Positions 52,318-61,500 are shown, counted from the first letter of the stretch. The stretch: 64,000 bases of DNA from Chryseosolibacter sp964551035 (GCA_964551035.1 CAZKBK010000019.1:1-64000), one strand, 5' to 3'. Translations and numbers: made by a program. Notes: generated by a model from the letters alone, not told the origin.

Positions 52318-52476
52318 ATGAAAAAGATCATGAAGATCATCCCAGCGCTTGCGCTGGTCATCGGCGCAGGCATGGCATTCGCCGGCGTCACACCGGCGGC
52401 ACGCGTCCCTGATATAAAAAGCGGCCTGTATCAAGGGGAGCCGAACTCGGTGGTCGCTTGCAAAGAAGGAGGATAA
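52318..52476 (+). CDS. DUF6520-family small protein, shortened copy
   Basis: ATG 52318 gives 52 residues: a signal peptide nearly identical to copy 1 (only Val to Ala, one position in the first 23) then a mature part of about 30 residues that is not homologous to copy 1 (GVTPAARVPDIKSGLYQGEP, ending ACKEGG) with one cysteine instead of two. The stop occurs where module B copy 2 begins (CGCTTGCAAAG at 52453). Either a fresh variant peptide or a truncated remnant created by joining cassette A to module B. Confidence 0.7.
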   Translation: MKKIMKIIPALALVIGAGMAFAGVTPAARVPDIKSGLYQGEPNSVVACKEGG

Positions 52477-52501
52477 AGTGCAAAGGGGTCATCGTGGTCA
52501 G

Positions 52502-52723
52502 TTATGTAAATCGCCTGCCTGTTCCCATTGACCGTTGTGGCGTAAGGTGCACAAGGAGGTCAAAGACTGCCTTTAAATTTTCTATTAATTCCGGCTCGCA
52601 ATCCCCGAGTTCAATTTTGCTTAATACACCGCGAAGTCCCCGGTAATACCTTGAGATCTGACCGATCTTCGCGTTTGGGATCGTGATGCGTATTTCCCGC
52701 GTATCATTTACATATTCGACCAT
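52502..52723 (-). CDS. Small acidic/basic protein of module B, copy 2
   Basis: 73 residues, paralogue of the protein at 50901-51125: same IRITIPNAKI core, then RYYRGLRGVLSKIELGDCEP and ENLKAVFDLL, with conservative changes such as MIEYVNDRREI to MVEYVNDTREI. Reading frame intact over the whole length while the adjacent HTH has decayed, which suggests it is under selection of its own. Function unknown. Confidence 0.68.
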   Translation of the reverse strand: MVEYVNDTREIRITIPNAKIGQISRYYRGLRGVLSKIELGDCEPELIENLKAVFDLLVHLTPQRSMGTGRRFT

Positions 52724-52821
52724 GAGGGATACCGTTTTGTTACACCAAAGTAATACTAATACGCACTACCTCCAAAACTTTTGTGTCATTTTTTGTTACT
52801 ATTGTACCGATTATATATATA

Positions 52822-52990
52822 TTGGGAAACGTATCCGGGATTAGCACGCGTGGGGTAAGTATTTTGAGTCCCGATCAATATGGACAGGGCACGAGGGTAG
52901 AAACAAGACCGGTGTGGGTTTATCTAATCGGCCCTAAAAGAAACGCAAACCGGGCGATCTGATTGAAGTAATGTTTTGTGCGCATCGGCC
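52822..52990 (+). pseudogene. Decayed HTH regulator gene
   Basis: Aligns with the intact HTH gene at 51236-51478: shared GTAAGTATTTTGAGTCC (start region), AAACAAGACCGGTGTG and the 3' end AAACCGGGCGATCTG against AAGCCTGGAGATCTG. The start ATG is lost (reads TTG), there are frame-breaking changes, and a block of about 75 bases covering the recognition helix is missing. Confidence 0.75.
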
Positions 52991-53102
52991 GCAGGGCCTT
53001 TGCAAGGTCAGGCAGTCCTGTCCCCTCTCAATCTCGCATGGGATAAGCGACGACAATAACTGATCCGGAGGGCAATAAACAATACAAGGTATTGCAAATC
53101 CT

Positions 53103-55019
53103 TTACCGGACACCGGCCCTGTCGAGTTCCAGTTCGGGGCCGGCGTCGATGTGCGCGTTCCCTGACGGGATCCAGATGTTGAATGTGGTCCCCTTTCCCT
53201 CTTCGCTGTCCACCTCGATGAGACCCTTGTTTTTTTCCAGGAGCTGCTGGCAAATAATCAATCCCAACCCCGTGCCCTTCTCTTTTGCTGTTCCCGACCG
53301 TTGCGTTGCCTTCTCAAACCTGAACAGGTTCTCTTTTATGTCTGAGGGCATTCCGACGCCGGTATCCCTGATCCGGATTCCGAGCCGGTCGGACCGTTCT
53401 ATGGTGTCGATGAAGATTGAACCCGATGAGGGTGTAAACTTGATCGCATTGCCCACAATATTCCGCACCACGGTTTGCAGGTGATACCGGTCGGCAAATC
53501 CCCAGAATCCCCGCCGTGTAAATACACACTTAAGTTCTTTATCCTCAATGCCGGGTTTCCAGAAGGCAATTGTCTTCGCGATCACGCCGTCAACATCGAT
53601 CGGTTCGGGATTCGTCTTCAGCCCCTCCATTTGATTATGGGCCCACTGCAGGAGGGATTCGAGCGTCCCGGACACGGACCAGAAATTTTGTTCAAGGTGT
53701 TCGAGGAGTTCCTCCCGCTCAGTCTCGTCCAGCGCGCCGCTTCGTGCCAGCGTGAGCAGGCCGTGAAGGTTTGCAAAGGGCGTACGCAAATCGTGGCTGA
53801 TAATGGAAAACAACTGGTTCTTTGCCTGATTGAGTTCTTTCAGGTCCTTGTTTTGCTGCGCTATCGTTTTATTGGTGGCCAGGAGTTGTTCATTCATTTT
53901 TATTTTCTCCCGGTGTCTCGCAAACAAAACAAGCAGTACCGCCAGCAGGGAAACTGAAATCACGATGACCATGATCATCTGAAAATTTCGTTGTTCAAGC
54001 TTGGCCAGTTGCAAGGCGTTTTCCTTCTCCAGGTTCGCTTTCATCAATTCATTTTCCTTCAAATGAATGTAGTTCAGCTTGTTCTCTTTCTCCTCATTGA
54101 ACACCGTATCCTTATACGCCTGCATCAGCAAAGCCATCTCATAGGCTTTCGCAGGCGCGCCGTGGTTTGCATAGGCCCGGGCGAGAATTTCCGAGGCATG
54201 AATGATATCCCATTTCGCGTCGACTTCGAAGGCGAGGTTGAGGCCTTTGGTTCCGGCGGCGATGGCCTTTTCGTGCCGCCCTTGCGCGTCATATACCTCG
54301 GCAAGACCGGCAAGCGCGAAAGCCCGCTCCCAGTTGTTTTGTCCCACGGGGTGTGCAAGCGCTGAATCGTAAAGCGTTTCGGCGAGTGCATAATGGCCCT
54401 GATGAAAACGAATTTTCGCAAGGCGGTTAAACGCCATGACCACAATCTGGTGGGACGAACTCGCCCTGCCCTGCTGTTGGCTAAGACTCACGTAGTAGAA
54501 GGCACTGTCGTACATTCCCAATTCGTCGAAGGCCAGCCCGATGTTGAAATTGTTTCTGCACTGGCTGCCGAGGTCACCGGCAAGCCGGCCATGGTGAACA
54601 CCTTTGCGGTGCCAGCCGATCGCATCCCCATGCCGCATTTGGGTTTGATAGATTAGCCCGACATGATTGTAGCCACTCGCCAGTCCCGCATGGTCACCGG
54701 ACTGGCTGTAGAAATGGAGCGCCTCCATGAAAAACGGAAGCGCGCGATCGTATTCCCCTTTAACATAATAGGCAACACCTGCCCAGTTTTCGGCCTCCGC
54801 CGACCGTGCGGGGGCCCGCAGGCTGTCCGACTGCTCGACAACGACATGGAGGTAAAGAAGGGCGGAGTCCGGGTTTTGATAAACAAGGGCCTTGCCTTTA
54901 TCAAGAAGTTCGTCTAGCCGTACCGTGTCCCGCCCGACATCGGGTCCCAACGCCGTTCCTTCCTGTGCCTGGCATAGGGAAGCAAGCGCTAACAAAGTGA
55001 TCAGGTAAAGGCTACGCAT
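53103..55019 (-). CDS. TPR-repeat sensor histidine kinase
   Basis: ATG 55019 (MRSLYLITLLALASLCQAQE) gives 638 residues; the upstream frame starts at a GTG. A signal peptide precedes about six TPR repeats (40-330; e.g. AENWAGVAYYVKGEYDRALP, ASGYNHVGLIYQTQMRHGDA), one membrane helix (IMVIVISVSLLAVLLVLF), a coiled coil and the kinase core: FSIISHDLRTPFANLHGLL (His), NIVGNAIKFTPSSG, DTGVGMPSD, KGTGLGLII. The TPR half faces the periplasm. No response regulator is adjacent. Confidence 0.92.
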   Translation of the reverse strand: MRSLYLITLLALASLCQAQEGTALGPDVGRDTVRLDELLDKGKALVYQNPDSALLYLHVVVEQSDSLRAPARSAEAENWAGVAYYVKGEYDRALPFFMEALHFYSQSGDHAGLASGYNHVGLIYQTQMRHGDAIGWHRKGVHHGRLAGDLGSQCRNNFNIGLAFDELGMYDSAFYYVSLSQQQGRASSSHQIVVMAFNRLAKIRFHQGHYALAETLYDSALAHPVGQNNWERAFALAGLAEVYDAQGRHEKAIAAGTKGLNLAFEVDAKWDIIHASEILARAYANHGAPAKAYEMALLMQAYKDTVFNEEKENKLNYIHLKENELMKANLEKENALQLAKLEQRNFQMIMVIVISVSLLAVLLVLFARHREKIKMNEQLLATNKTIAQQNKDLKELNQAKNQLFSIISHDLRTPFANLHGLLTLARSGALDETEREELLEHLEQNFWSVSGTLESLLQWAHNQMEGLKTNPEPIDVDGVIAKTIAFWKPGIEDKELKCVFTRRGFWGFADRYHLQTVVRNIVGNAIKFTPSSGSIFIDTIERSDRLGIRIRDTGVGMPSDIKENLFRFEKATQRSGTAKEKGTGLGLIICQQLLEKNKGLIEVDSEEGKGTTFNIWIPSGNAHIDAGPELELDRAGVR

Positions 55020-55248
55020 ATAGTTCTCATCGTGATCGACCCGCTGTAGGATCACGCGACGTCCTTAATCAAATGAACAACAAAATTACCGAAATAGCAG
55101 GTTATGACTGCGTCTCACCGAGAGAAAATCGACAGGCTACCGGGCGATCTGCCATGAGCGCCGTTCTGCGGGACTGCGTCGCGATTTGATGACAGACTCC
55201 CGCGCCGCATTTCATAAAAGATGTTGCGCCAACAGGCTCCCGACGGCG

Positions 55249-56637
55249 TCACTTGTCGCTAAAGTACCTGCCCGCCCACGCGATAAAGTACGGCCAGTTT
55301 GGCGCAGGCGTGTGGCCTTCGCTATGGCGGCGAAAAGCGATGTCGCCGTTCAGCAAGCCCATATTCAGTGGCGGATATTCGATCGACGAAACGCCGTTGG
55401 CGCCGAGCAGTTTGTACACCGGGCTGGCATGTACGGCGGCGAGGAAACTCCCACGCGGATCCACCCACTCGTCGCCGTGGTCACCGGCGCCGATGAAGAC
55501 GGGTCGTGGCGCACATAACGCGATGAGTTCATGGGCGTCGACCGGCAGCTCATCGCATGTCAACGGGCCGGCGTATTTGAGAAAATTTCCCGCCATCCAA
55601 TGGTACTCTGAAACGTGGGCTACATTCTCGACGAGCTCGCCAAAATTTCTTCGGTGAAGTTTTGCGCCGCCCTCGCCCGACGAACTGATATAACCCATGG
55701 CGAACCTTTCGTCATACGCCATCGTGACGAGCGCCGCCTTGCCGTAGCGTGAATGGCCCGTGATGCCCACGCGGTGCTCATCCACCCAGCGCTCCTTTTC
55801 AAAAAAATCCATCGCGCGGCTCGCGCCCCATGCCCACGCCCGGAGGGCACCCCAGCCGTCGGGCTTGCGTGACCGTCCCTTGTTCACCAAGCCGATGATC
55901 CCGCTTTTCAGACCCGCGCCGTTATCCGCCTGGATCGTATTGGGATAGATGACGGCAAACCCCCACGCCTTCTCCAGCAACTGTTGCTGCCAGGACGGGC
56001 CCGCTTGCGGCGGAAACTTGAACCACGGCGGGGGAACAAAGCCAAAAGCAAGTATGAGCGGGACCGGTGCCTCCACCTTCGCGGGGGTACCCACCACCAT
56101 CCTGATGTTCACGCTGACTGCTTCGTAGCCGCTGTTGTCGACCACGCCGATGAGTTCCCGAATTCGCGTCGATACACCGAACGTATCTTTCGTGACTTCC
56201 CGAATGACTTTCCATGCAACGGCAGGCATACGCGCGGGCACGCGTCCGTAGACCTCGCGGTCAAAATCCTCAATGATCTCCGGACGACGCTGCGCAAACC
56301 ACATCTCTTTGCTGGCCACCCTTTCTCCATTTCTGAGTACCAGCGGATCGGGTAGCTCCGTAATGGGATTAACTTTCGCCTCGTCGTAGTTCACGGCATT
56401 GGGAGCCGAACGGTCCCGGCCATCCGCACCGGGCCTCAGCGATTCGATGCCGAGTGCCTCCAACATTTCACGATGGTCATCCGCCGATGCTTTCGCGATT
56501 TCCTGGCGGTACGCCTCCCACTGCTCACGCGTCATGGTGCGCAAGTCCTGCGCGAAGGAGGCGTGCGCGAAAAACACAAGTTTGAATACGAGGGACAGGA
56601 AAATGGCGCCCGTCGTCTTCCATTCGTTGGTCATCAT
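55249..56637 (-). CDS. CE15-family glucuronoyl esterase
   Basis: 462 residues with a signal peptide (about 1-29, ending SFAQ). Fold and motifs of CE15: PLILAFGFVPPPWF, WGASRAMDFFEKERWVDE, GHSRYGKAAL (nucleophilic Ser; the usual Cys of GCSRxGKxA is His here), SSSGEGGAKLHRRNFGE, FLKYAGPLTCDELPVDAHEL and the His-bearing RHSEGHTPAPNWPYF. CE15 enzymes split the ester between glucuronoxylan side-chain glucuronate and lignin alcohols. It lies 11 bases downstream of the GH3 gene on the same strand and would act in the same transcript. Confidence 0.88.
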   Translation of the reverse strand: MMTNEWKTTGAIFLSLVFKLVFFAHASFAQDLRTMTREQWEAYRQEIAKASADDHREMLEALGIESLRPGADGRDRSAPNAVNYDEAKVNPITELPDPLVLRNGERVASKEMWFAQRRPEIIEDFDREVYGRVPARMPAVAWKVIREVTKDTFGVSTRIRELIGVVDNSGYEAVSVNIRMVVGTPAKVEAPVPLILAFGFVPPPWFKFPPQAGPSWQQQLLEKAWGFAVIYPNTIQADNGAGLKSGIIGLVNKGRSRKPDGWGALRAWAWGASRAMDFFEKERWVDEHRVGITGHSRYGKAALVTMAYDERFAMGYISSSGEGGAKLHRRNFGELVENVAHVSEYHWMAGNFLKYAGPLTCDELPVDAHELIALCAPRPVFIGAGDHGDEWVDPRGSFLAAVHASPVYKLLGANGVSSIEYPPLNMGLLNGDIAFRRHSEGHTPAPNWPYFIAWAGRYFSDK

Positions 56638-56648
56638 TCGTAGTTCGT

Positions 56649-59303
56649 TTAATGCGTAATTCTCAATTCGATCGTGGCTTCAGCCTGCGGTTGTCCACCG
56701 CCAACCGATAGAACAAACTTACCGGGCAGGACAACGCGTTCGCTGTTTTCGTCGATCAGGGAGAATGCGTCAGGCGGAAGAACGAATGCAACGGTTTTGG
56801 CTTCGCCTTGCTTCAGATGGATTCGCCTGAACGCCTGCAAGGAACGGATCGGCACCTTTACCGGCGCGTCCACGTGCGATACATACACCTGAACCACCTC
56901 CTCTCCATCCATGCCGCCGGTGTTGGAGACGCGCACAGATATACGTACACTGTCTCCGGCCTTGTGTGTGTCTTCCACACTGAGGTCGCCGTACGCGAAG
57001 GTGGTGTAGCTCAGCCCATAGCCGAACGGGTAGAGCGGTTCACCCGGATAGTAGCGATACGTTTGGGTCGAGACGTTATAATCGTCGAAGTCAGGAAGAT
57101 CGTCCACGGACCGATAGAATGTGACGGGCAGCCGTCCAGCGGGGTTGTAGTCGCCGGTGAGGACGTCGGCGATGGCGTCGCCTGCAGCCTGACCGGGATA
57201 CCACGCCTCCACGATTGCCGGAATGCGCTTATCGGCCCAATTTACGGCCAGCGCGCCTCCGTTGAGTAATACCAGCACGACAGGCTTGCCCAATGCATGG
57301 ATCTCGCGGATCAGCTCCTGTTGCGTCCCGGGAAGATCGATCCGGGTCCGGTCGCCTCCGCGAAAGCCCTCGATCCTGATGTCCATCTCCTCTCCTTCCA
57401 TCCGTGCCGTCAACCCCATAAACATGACCACAACGTCGGCGCCGCGCGCAATTTCAACGGCACGCTCCCTGAGGCCCGGTTGCGGCCTTGCCCATACGAG
57501 TTGTACCTGCGCATCGGCGTAATACTCGACAGCCTCGACGCGGATGCGATACCGCTTGCCCTTCTCCAGCCTGATCGGATCGGACTTTCGCAGGCGCGGG
57601 TCGCCGTATTCATCGAAGGTGTGATAGACCGTCCTGGCGACGAGGCTGTCGTTCAGGTACACCTTCGTGTTGCAGGTGGTGATTACGCCAAGCTGGTATG
57701 CAGCGGTTTCTTCAGGAACCAGTTCGCCGCTCCAGCGCACGCTGAAGTCGTCGTCGTGCATGTCGTTTCGCGGGGCTTTGTCGTGCCAGTTCGCGTCGAG
57801 CGTCTCATGGGTTTCCTGGTAAAGCGCCGGAGCCTCGAATCCTTTGCCGTTGAAAAACTCCGCCCGCAGTCCGCTCGTACCGTCGGGCTGCCGCAACACG
57901 GCGCCGGGGATCGGATAGAACATCGGCATTCCTTCCGCGAGCTCGCAACCCTGGGCATACTGGACGTCGGCATCCGGAAACTTCCGGCGCAGGCCTTCGA
58001 GCGGCGTGATGGGGTCTGCCGGTACGCCGTTGTAGTTGCCCAGCAGCATAAGCCACTGGTCGGCATTCGGACCAATGACGGCAATTTTCCTCAGGTCTTT
58101 CGATAGCGGGAGCATGGGCTTCCCATCCATGGACTCATTCTTCAACAGCACGATCGATTTTCGCGCGGACTCCAGCGCAAGCGCGCGGTGTTTCTCGCTG
58201 TCAACGACGTCGTAGGGAATACGAGCGTACTTCACTTTCTCCGGCGGGTCGAACATGCCCAACCGGAACCTTGCCATGAACAACCGCTTCACGGCTGCAT
58301 CGATCTCATCCTCGGTAATCAACCCCTGGCTGACGGCATCGTTTAAGGAAAGGTATACGTCTCCGCAATTCAGGTCAGTTCCGGCCTTCACCGCCAACGC
58401 AGCTGCTTCCGCGGGGGTGTCGACTATCTTGTGATGCTGGTAGATATCGGCAATCGCGCCGCAGTCGGATACGACGAATCCAGTGAAATCCCAGTCTTCA
58501 CGGAGCAATTGGTTCAACAACCGGTCGCTTCCACAACAAGCCTCTCCATTGTAACGGTTATACGCGCACATCAACGCGTAGGCGTTTCCCTGCCGGATGC
58601 CCATTTCAAATTGAGGCAGGTACATGTCGAGCAAGTCGCGCTTGTTGGTTGTGGCGTCGAAGCTGTGGCGTTCAGGTTCGGGGCCGCTGTGTACGGCGAA
58701 GTGCTTGACCGTGGCAATGGTCTTGAAGTATACCGGGTCATCGCCCTGCATGCCGCGGATGAATTGCACCCCCAGGCGGCCGGACAGGTAGGGATCTTCG
58801 CCATACGTTTCCTGCCCGCGTCCCCAGCGGGGATCGCGGAAGATATTGATGTTCGGAGAGAAGAATGTCAGCCCCTGGTAAATGAAATGCTTTTCATTGC
58901 GGGCGAAGTCGTGATGTTTGGCGCGCGCTTCATCGGATGTGGCGGTAGCCACGCGCAGCATGAGGTCTTCATCCCATGTGGCCGCGAGCCCGATTGCCTG
59001 CGGGTATACCGTCGCGAGTCCCGCGCGTGCCACACCGTGCAGGGCTTCAGACCACCAGTTGTACGGAGGAATTCCGAGGCGTTCAATCGCGGGTGCCGCA
59101 TGAACCATCTGGCCGATCTTTTCCTCCAGGGACATGCGGCCCACGAGGTCGTCGACACGGGTATGGAAATCGAGCTCCGGATCTTCAAACGGAAAGCGCG
59201 CCGCCTCCCGCTGCGGAGCGCACGTGGACACAAAGAGTATCAACACGAACGTGGAAGCGGACCTCAGCGCATGACCGTGACGCGAATGGAATCGTGGTGT
59301 CAT
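56649..59303 (-). CDS. GH3 glycosidase lipoprotein with PA14 insertion
   Basis: 884 residues with a lipobox (FVSTCA, Cys near 27). GH3 barrel: GLTFFSPNINIFRDPRWGRG, KHFAVHSGPEPERHSFDATT, nucleophile Asp in GFVVSDCGAIADIY; then the alpha/beta domain. A PA14-like insertion (about 465-610: SGLRAEFFNGKGFEAPALY, DDDFSVRWSGELVPEETAAY) is followed by the rest of that domain and an FnIII-like end (YPFGYGLSYTTFAYGDLSVE). PA14-bearing GH3s are typically beta-glucosidases or xylosidases. It sits directly after the second GH3 gene. Confidence 0.93.
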   Translation of the reverse strand: MTPRFHSRHGHALRSASTFVLILFVSTCAPQREAARFPFEDPELDFHTRVDDLVGRMSLEEKIGQMVHAAPAIERLGIPPYNWWSEALHGVARAGLATVYPQAIGLAATWDEDLMLRVATATSDEARAKHHDFARNEKHFIYQGLTFFSPNINIFRDPRWGRGQETYGEDPYLSGRLGVQFIRGMQGDDPVYFKTIATVKHFAVHSGPEPERHSFDATTNKRDLLDMYLPQFEMGIRQGNAYALMCAYNRYNGEACCGSDRLLNQLLREDWDFTGFVVSDCGAIADIYQHHKIVDTPAEAAALAVKAGTDLNCGDVYLSLNDAVSQGLITEDEIDAAVKRLFMARFRLGMFDPPEKVKYARIPYDVVDSEKHRALALESARKSIVLLKNESMDGKPMLPLSKDLRKIAVIGPNADQWLMLLGNYNGVPADPITPLEGLRRKFPDADVQYAQGCELAEGMPMFYPIPGAVLRQPDGTSGLRAEFFNGKGFEAPALYQETHETLDANWHDKAPRNDMHDDDFSVRWSGELVPEETAAYQLGVITTCNTKVYLNDSLVARTVYHTFDEYGDPRLRKSDPIRLEKGKRYRIRVEAVEYYADAQVQLVWARPQPGLRERAVEIARGADVVVMFMGLTARMEGEEMDIRIEGFRGGDRTRIDLPGTQQELIREIHALGKPVVLVLLNGGALAVNWADKRIPAIVEAWYPGQAAGDAIADVLTGDYNPAGRLPVTFYRSVDDLPDFDDYNVSTQTYRYYPGEPLYPFGYGLSYTTFAYGDLSVEDTHKAGDSVRISVRVSNTGGMDGEEVVQVYVSHVDAPVKVPIRSLQAFRRIHLKQGEAKTVAFVLPPDAFSLIDENSERVVLPGKFVLSVGGGQPQAEATIELRITH

Positions 59304-59316
59304 GGCAGAACACGTG

Positions 59317-61500
59317 CTACTTCAACGTAAAGGTACCCACGGCAGGCGCACCACTCCCCAGGGCAACACTCCGTTCGATGGGGACAGCACCACCCACGGA
59401 AACGCGGAATTGGCCTGGCTCGCGCACGGACTCACCCTGTTCGTTGACAATCATCATCATCTCCGGGGTGACGGTAAATTTCACCACCCGGCTTTCACCG
59501 GGTTTGATGCGCACACGCTGAACCCCCTTGAGCGAATACAAGGGTACCTGCCCGACTTTCGACGACAGGTCCGTGAGATAAAGCTGGACGACATCTTCCG
59601 CTTCCATGCTACCCTGGTTGGTGACGTTCACCTGTACTTCCACGGGCTGATTTTTTTTCACGGTCGTGGAGGAAAGCGTCAGGTTGTCGTACGTGAATTC
59701 GGCATAACTCAGCCCATAGCCAAAGGGATACATCGGTTCGGCTTCCATGTAGCGATAAGTCCTGCCCTTCATTGAATAGTCTTCATACGGGGGCAACTGG
59801 TCCAGGGATTTCGGAAACGTAAGGGGAAGCCGGCCGGAAGGAGAAACCTTTCCAAACACAACGTCGGCCAGGGCGTTGCCCCCTTCTTCTCCTCCGTACC
59901 AAACGAGGAGCACCGCGTCGGCAAGTTCATGCACTTCCGAAAGGTTCATCGGACTGCCGCCGGTGATGATGGCAACAATCGGTTTATCATTTCCCTCGCG
60001 AATCTTTTTAAGAAAGTCGATCTGCGTCTGCGGGAGGTTATAGTCGAGCCGGTCGCCAAAATGGGCCGACGCAATGGATTCGCCCTCCTCTCCTTCCAGC
60101 GCGCCCGTGAGCCCCATCACGACGAACGTCGCCTCCGCCGCTTTGGCGTCACCAGTGGTCCAGTCAATAGGGTTTACGTTGGGGCGATCGATCATGATAC
60201 CCGGTTTGTACTGGAGTTGACTTCCCGGCGCGATGGCGGCGGCGAGGCCTTCCAGGTAAGTGACCATATTCGGATTTACTCCATAGTAATTCCCCATCAG
60301 CGCGTACACGCTTTCCGCGTTGGGCCCGGTGACGAAATATCGTTTGAGGTCATTCTTCATCGGCAGCACACCGTTGTTTTTCAGCATGACGATGGACTTC
60401 AGTGCTGCCTCGCGCGCAAGCTGCCTGTGCTTGTCGCTGTCGATGACGCTGGCGTCAAGGTTGGCCCAAGGGTTCTTGTCTTTGGGGTCGAACATGCCGA
60501 GTTTAAACCGGGTTCGCAACAACACGCTGAGCGCTTCATCGATTTCCTTCTCCGTGATTAATTCCTTCTCGACCGCTTTCACCAGCGCCGGAAATTCATC
60601 GCCGCAGTTCAGGTTCACCCCGCGCTTGACAGCGAGGGCGACGGCCTCCTCCTGTGTGGGAACGGTCTTATGCCCGTTCTCGGAGTAGAGGTCGACCAGC
60701 GCCCAGCAGTCACTCACGATGTGGCCTTTAAAATTCCAGTCGCCCCTGAGTACATCCTGGAGCAGGTAACTGTTCGAGCAGCACGGCTCCCCGTTGGTGC
60801 TGTTGTACGCGCACATCACGGCTTCAACGCCGGTATCCACCAGGGCTTTGAAGGCGGGGAGGTACGTTTCGTAAAGGTCCTTGCGGGAGGCGATGGCGTC
60901 AAACTCGTGGCGCAGGCGTTCGGGGCCGCTGTGTACGGCAAAGTGTTTCGCGCACGCCGCCGCCTTGAGGTATTCGGGATGATCGCCCTGAAGGCCGCGG
61001 ACGAAAGCGGTACCGAGGCGTGCCGTCAGAAACGGGTCTTCGCCATAGGTTTCCTGGCCGCGGCCCCAACGCGGGTCGCGGAAGATGTTGATGTTCGGGG
61101 TCCAGAACGTCAGCCCGCTGTAGTGCAGGTGATATCCTTTTGCCGTCGACACATTGTAGGTGGCGCGGGCTTCATCAGAAATCGCGGTAGCGATCCGGAA
61201 GATGAGGTCATCGTCGAACGTGGCGCCAAGCCCGATTGCCTGCGGGAACACGGTGGCCACGCCGGAACGCCCCACGCCGTGGAGCGCCTCGTTCCACCAG
61301 TTGTAGGCGGGAATATTCAGCCGCGGTATGGCCGGGCTTCGGTGCATCATCTGCAACACCTTCTCCTCGAGGGTCAACTTGCTGACCAGGTCTTTAACCC
61401 GCGTCTCAAGGGGTTGATCCGGATCGAGGTAGATGTCCGTCTGGGCCGCCGAACAAAAGGAAATGAGCAGTAAGAAAAAGCCAAAGCCTCTTTTTGCCAT
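59317..61500 (-). CDS. GH3 beta-xylosidase/glucosidase (no PA14)
   Basis: 727 residues with a signal peptide (about 1-19, ending CSAAQ). Same GH3 frame as its neighbour (GLTFWTPNINIFRDPRWGRG, KHFAVHSGPERLRHEFDAIA, nucleophile Asp in GHIVSDCWALVDLY), without the PA14 insertion, and with the FnIII-like end (YPFGYGLSYAEFTYDNLTLS). It most resembles xylan 1,4-beta-xylosidases of plant-polymer loci. 13 bases separate it from the PA14 GH3 downstream, so the three carbohydrate genes and the symporter upstream form one operon. Substrate by inference: xylo-oligosaccharides. Confidence 0.94.
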   Translation of the reverse strand: MAKRGFGFFLLLISFCSAAQTDIYLDPDQPLETRVKDLVSKLTLEEKVLQMMHRSPAIPRLNIPAYNWWNEALHGVGRSGVATVFPQAIGLGATFDDDLIFRIATAISDEARATYNVSTAKGYHLHYSGLTFWTPNINIFRDPRWGRGQETYGEDPFLTARLGTAFVRGLQGDHPEYLKAAACAKHFAVHSGPERLRHEFDAIASRKDLYETYLPAFKALVDTGVEAVMCAYNSTNGEPCCSNSYLLQDVLRGDWNFKGHIVSDCWALVDLYSENGHKTVPTQEEAVALAVKRGVNLNCGDEFPALVKAVEKELITEKEIDEALSVLLRTRFKLGMFDPKDKNPWANLDASVIDSDKHRQLAREAALKSIVMLKNNGVLPMKNDLKRYFVTGPNAESVYALMGNYYGVNPNMVTYLEGLAAAIAPGSQLQYKPGIMIDRPNVNPIDWTTGDAKAAEATFVVMGLTGALEGEEGESIASAHFGDRLDYNLPQTQIDFLKKIREGNDKPIVAIITGGSPMNLSEVHELADAVLLVWYGGEEGGNALADVVFGKVSPSGRLPLTFPKSLDQLPPYEDYSMKGRTYRYMEAEPMYPFGYGLSYAEFTYDNLTLSSTTVKKNQPVEVQVNVTNQGSMEAEDVVQLYLTDLSSKVGQVPLYSLKGVQRVRIKPGESRVVKFTVTPEMMMIVNEQGESVREPGQFRVSVGGAVPIERSVALGSGAPAVGTFTLK

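Larger units (their letters stand above)
51549..52476 (+). repeat. Cassette A, copy 2 (leader, MauE, repeat R, short DUF6520 gene)
   Basis: Same order as copy 1 at 43386-44036 but with an intact MauE gene. It lies between module B copies 1 and 2, so the layout is B1-A2-B2. The mature part of its DUF6520 gene diverges from copy 1. Confidence 0.88.
52453..52990. repeat. Module B, copy 2
   Basis: Homologous to copy 1 (50855-51478). The small minus-strand gene is intact; the HTH gene is decayed. Confidence 0.85.

Noticed and set aside
50855..52990. Insertion sequence or composite transposon
   Set aside because: No transposase, no terminal inverted repeats and no target-site duplication seen; duplication by recombination is simpler.
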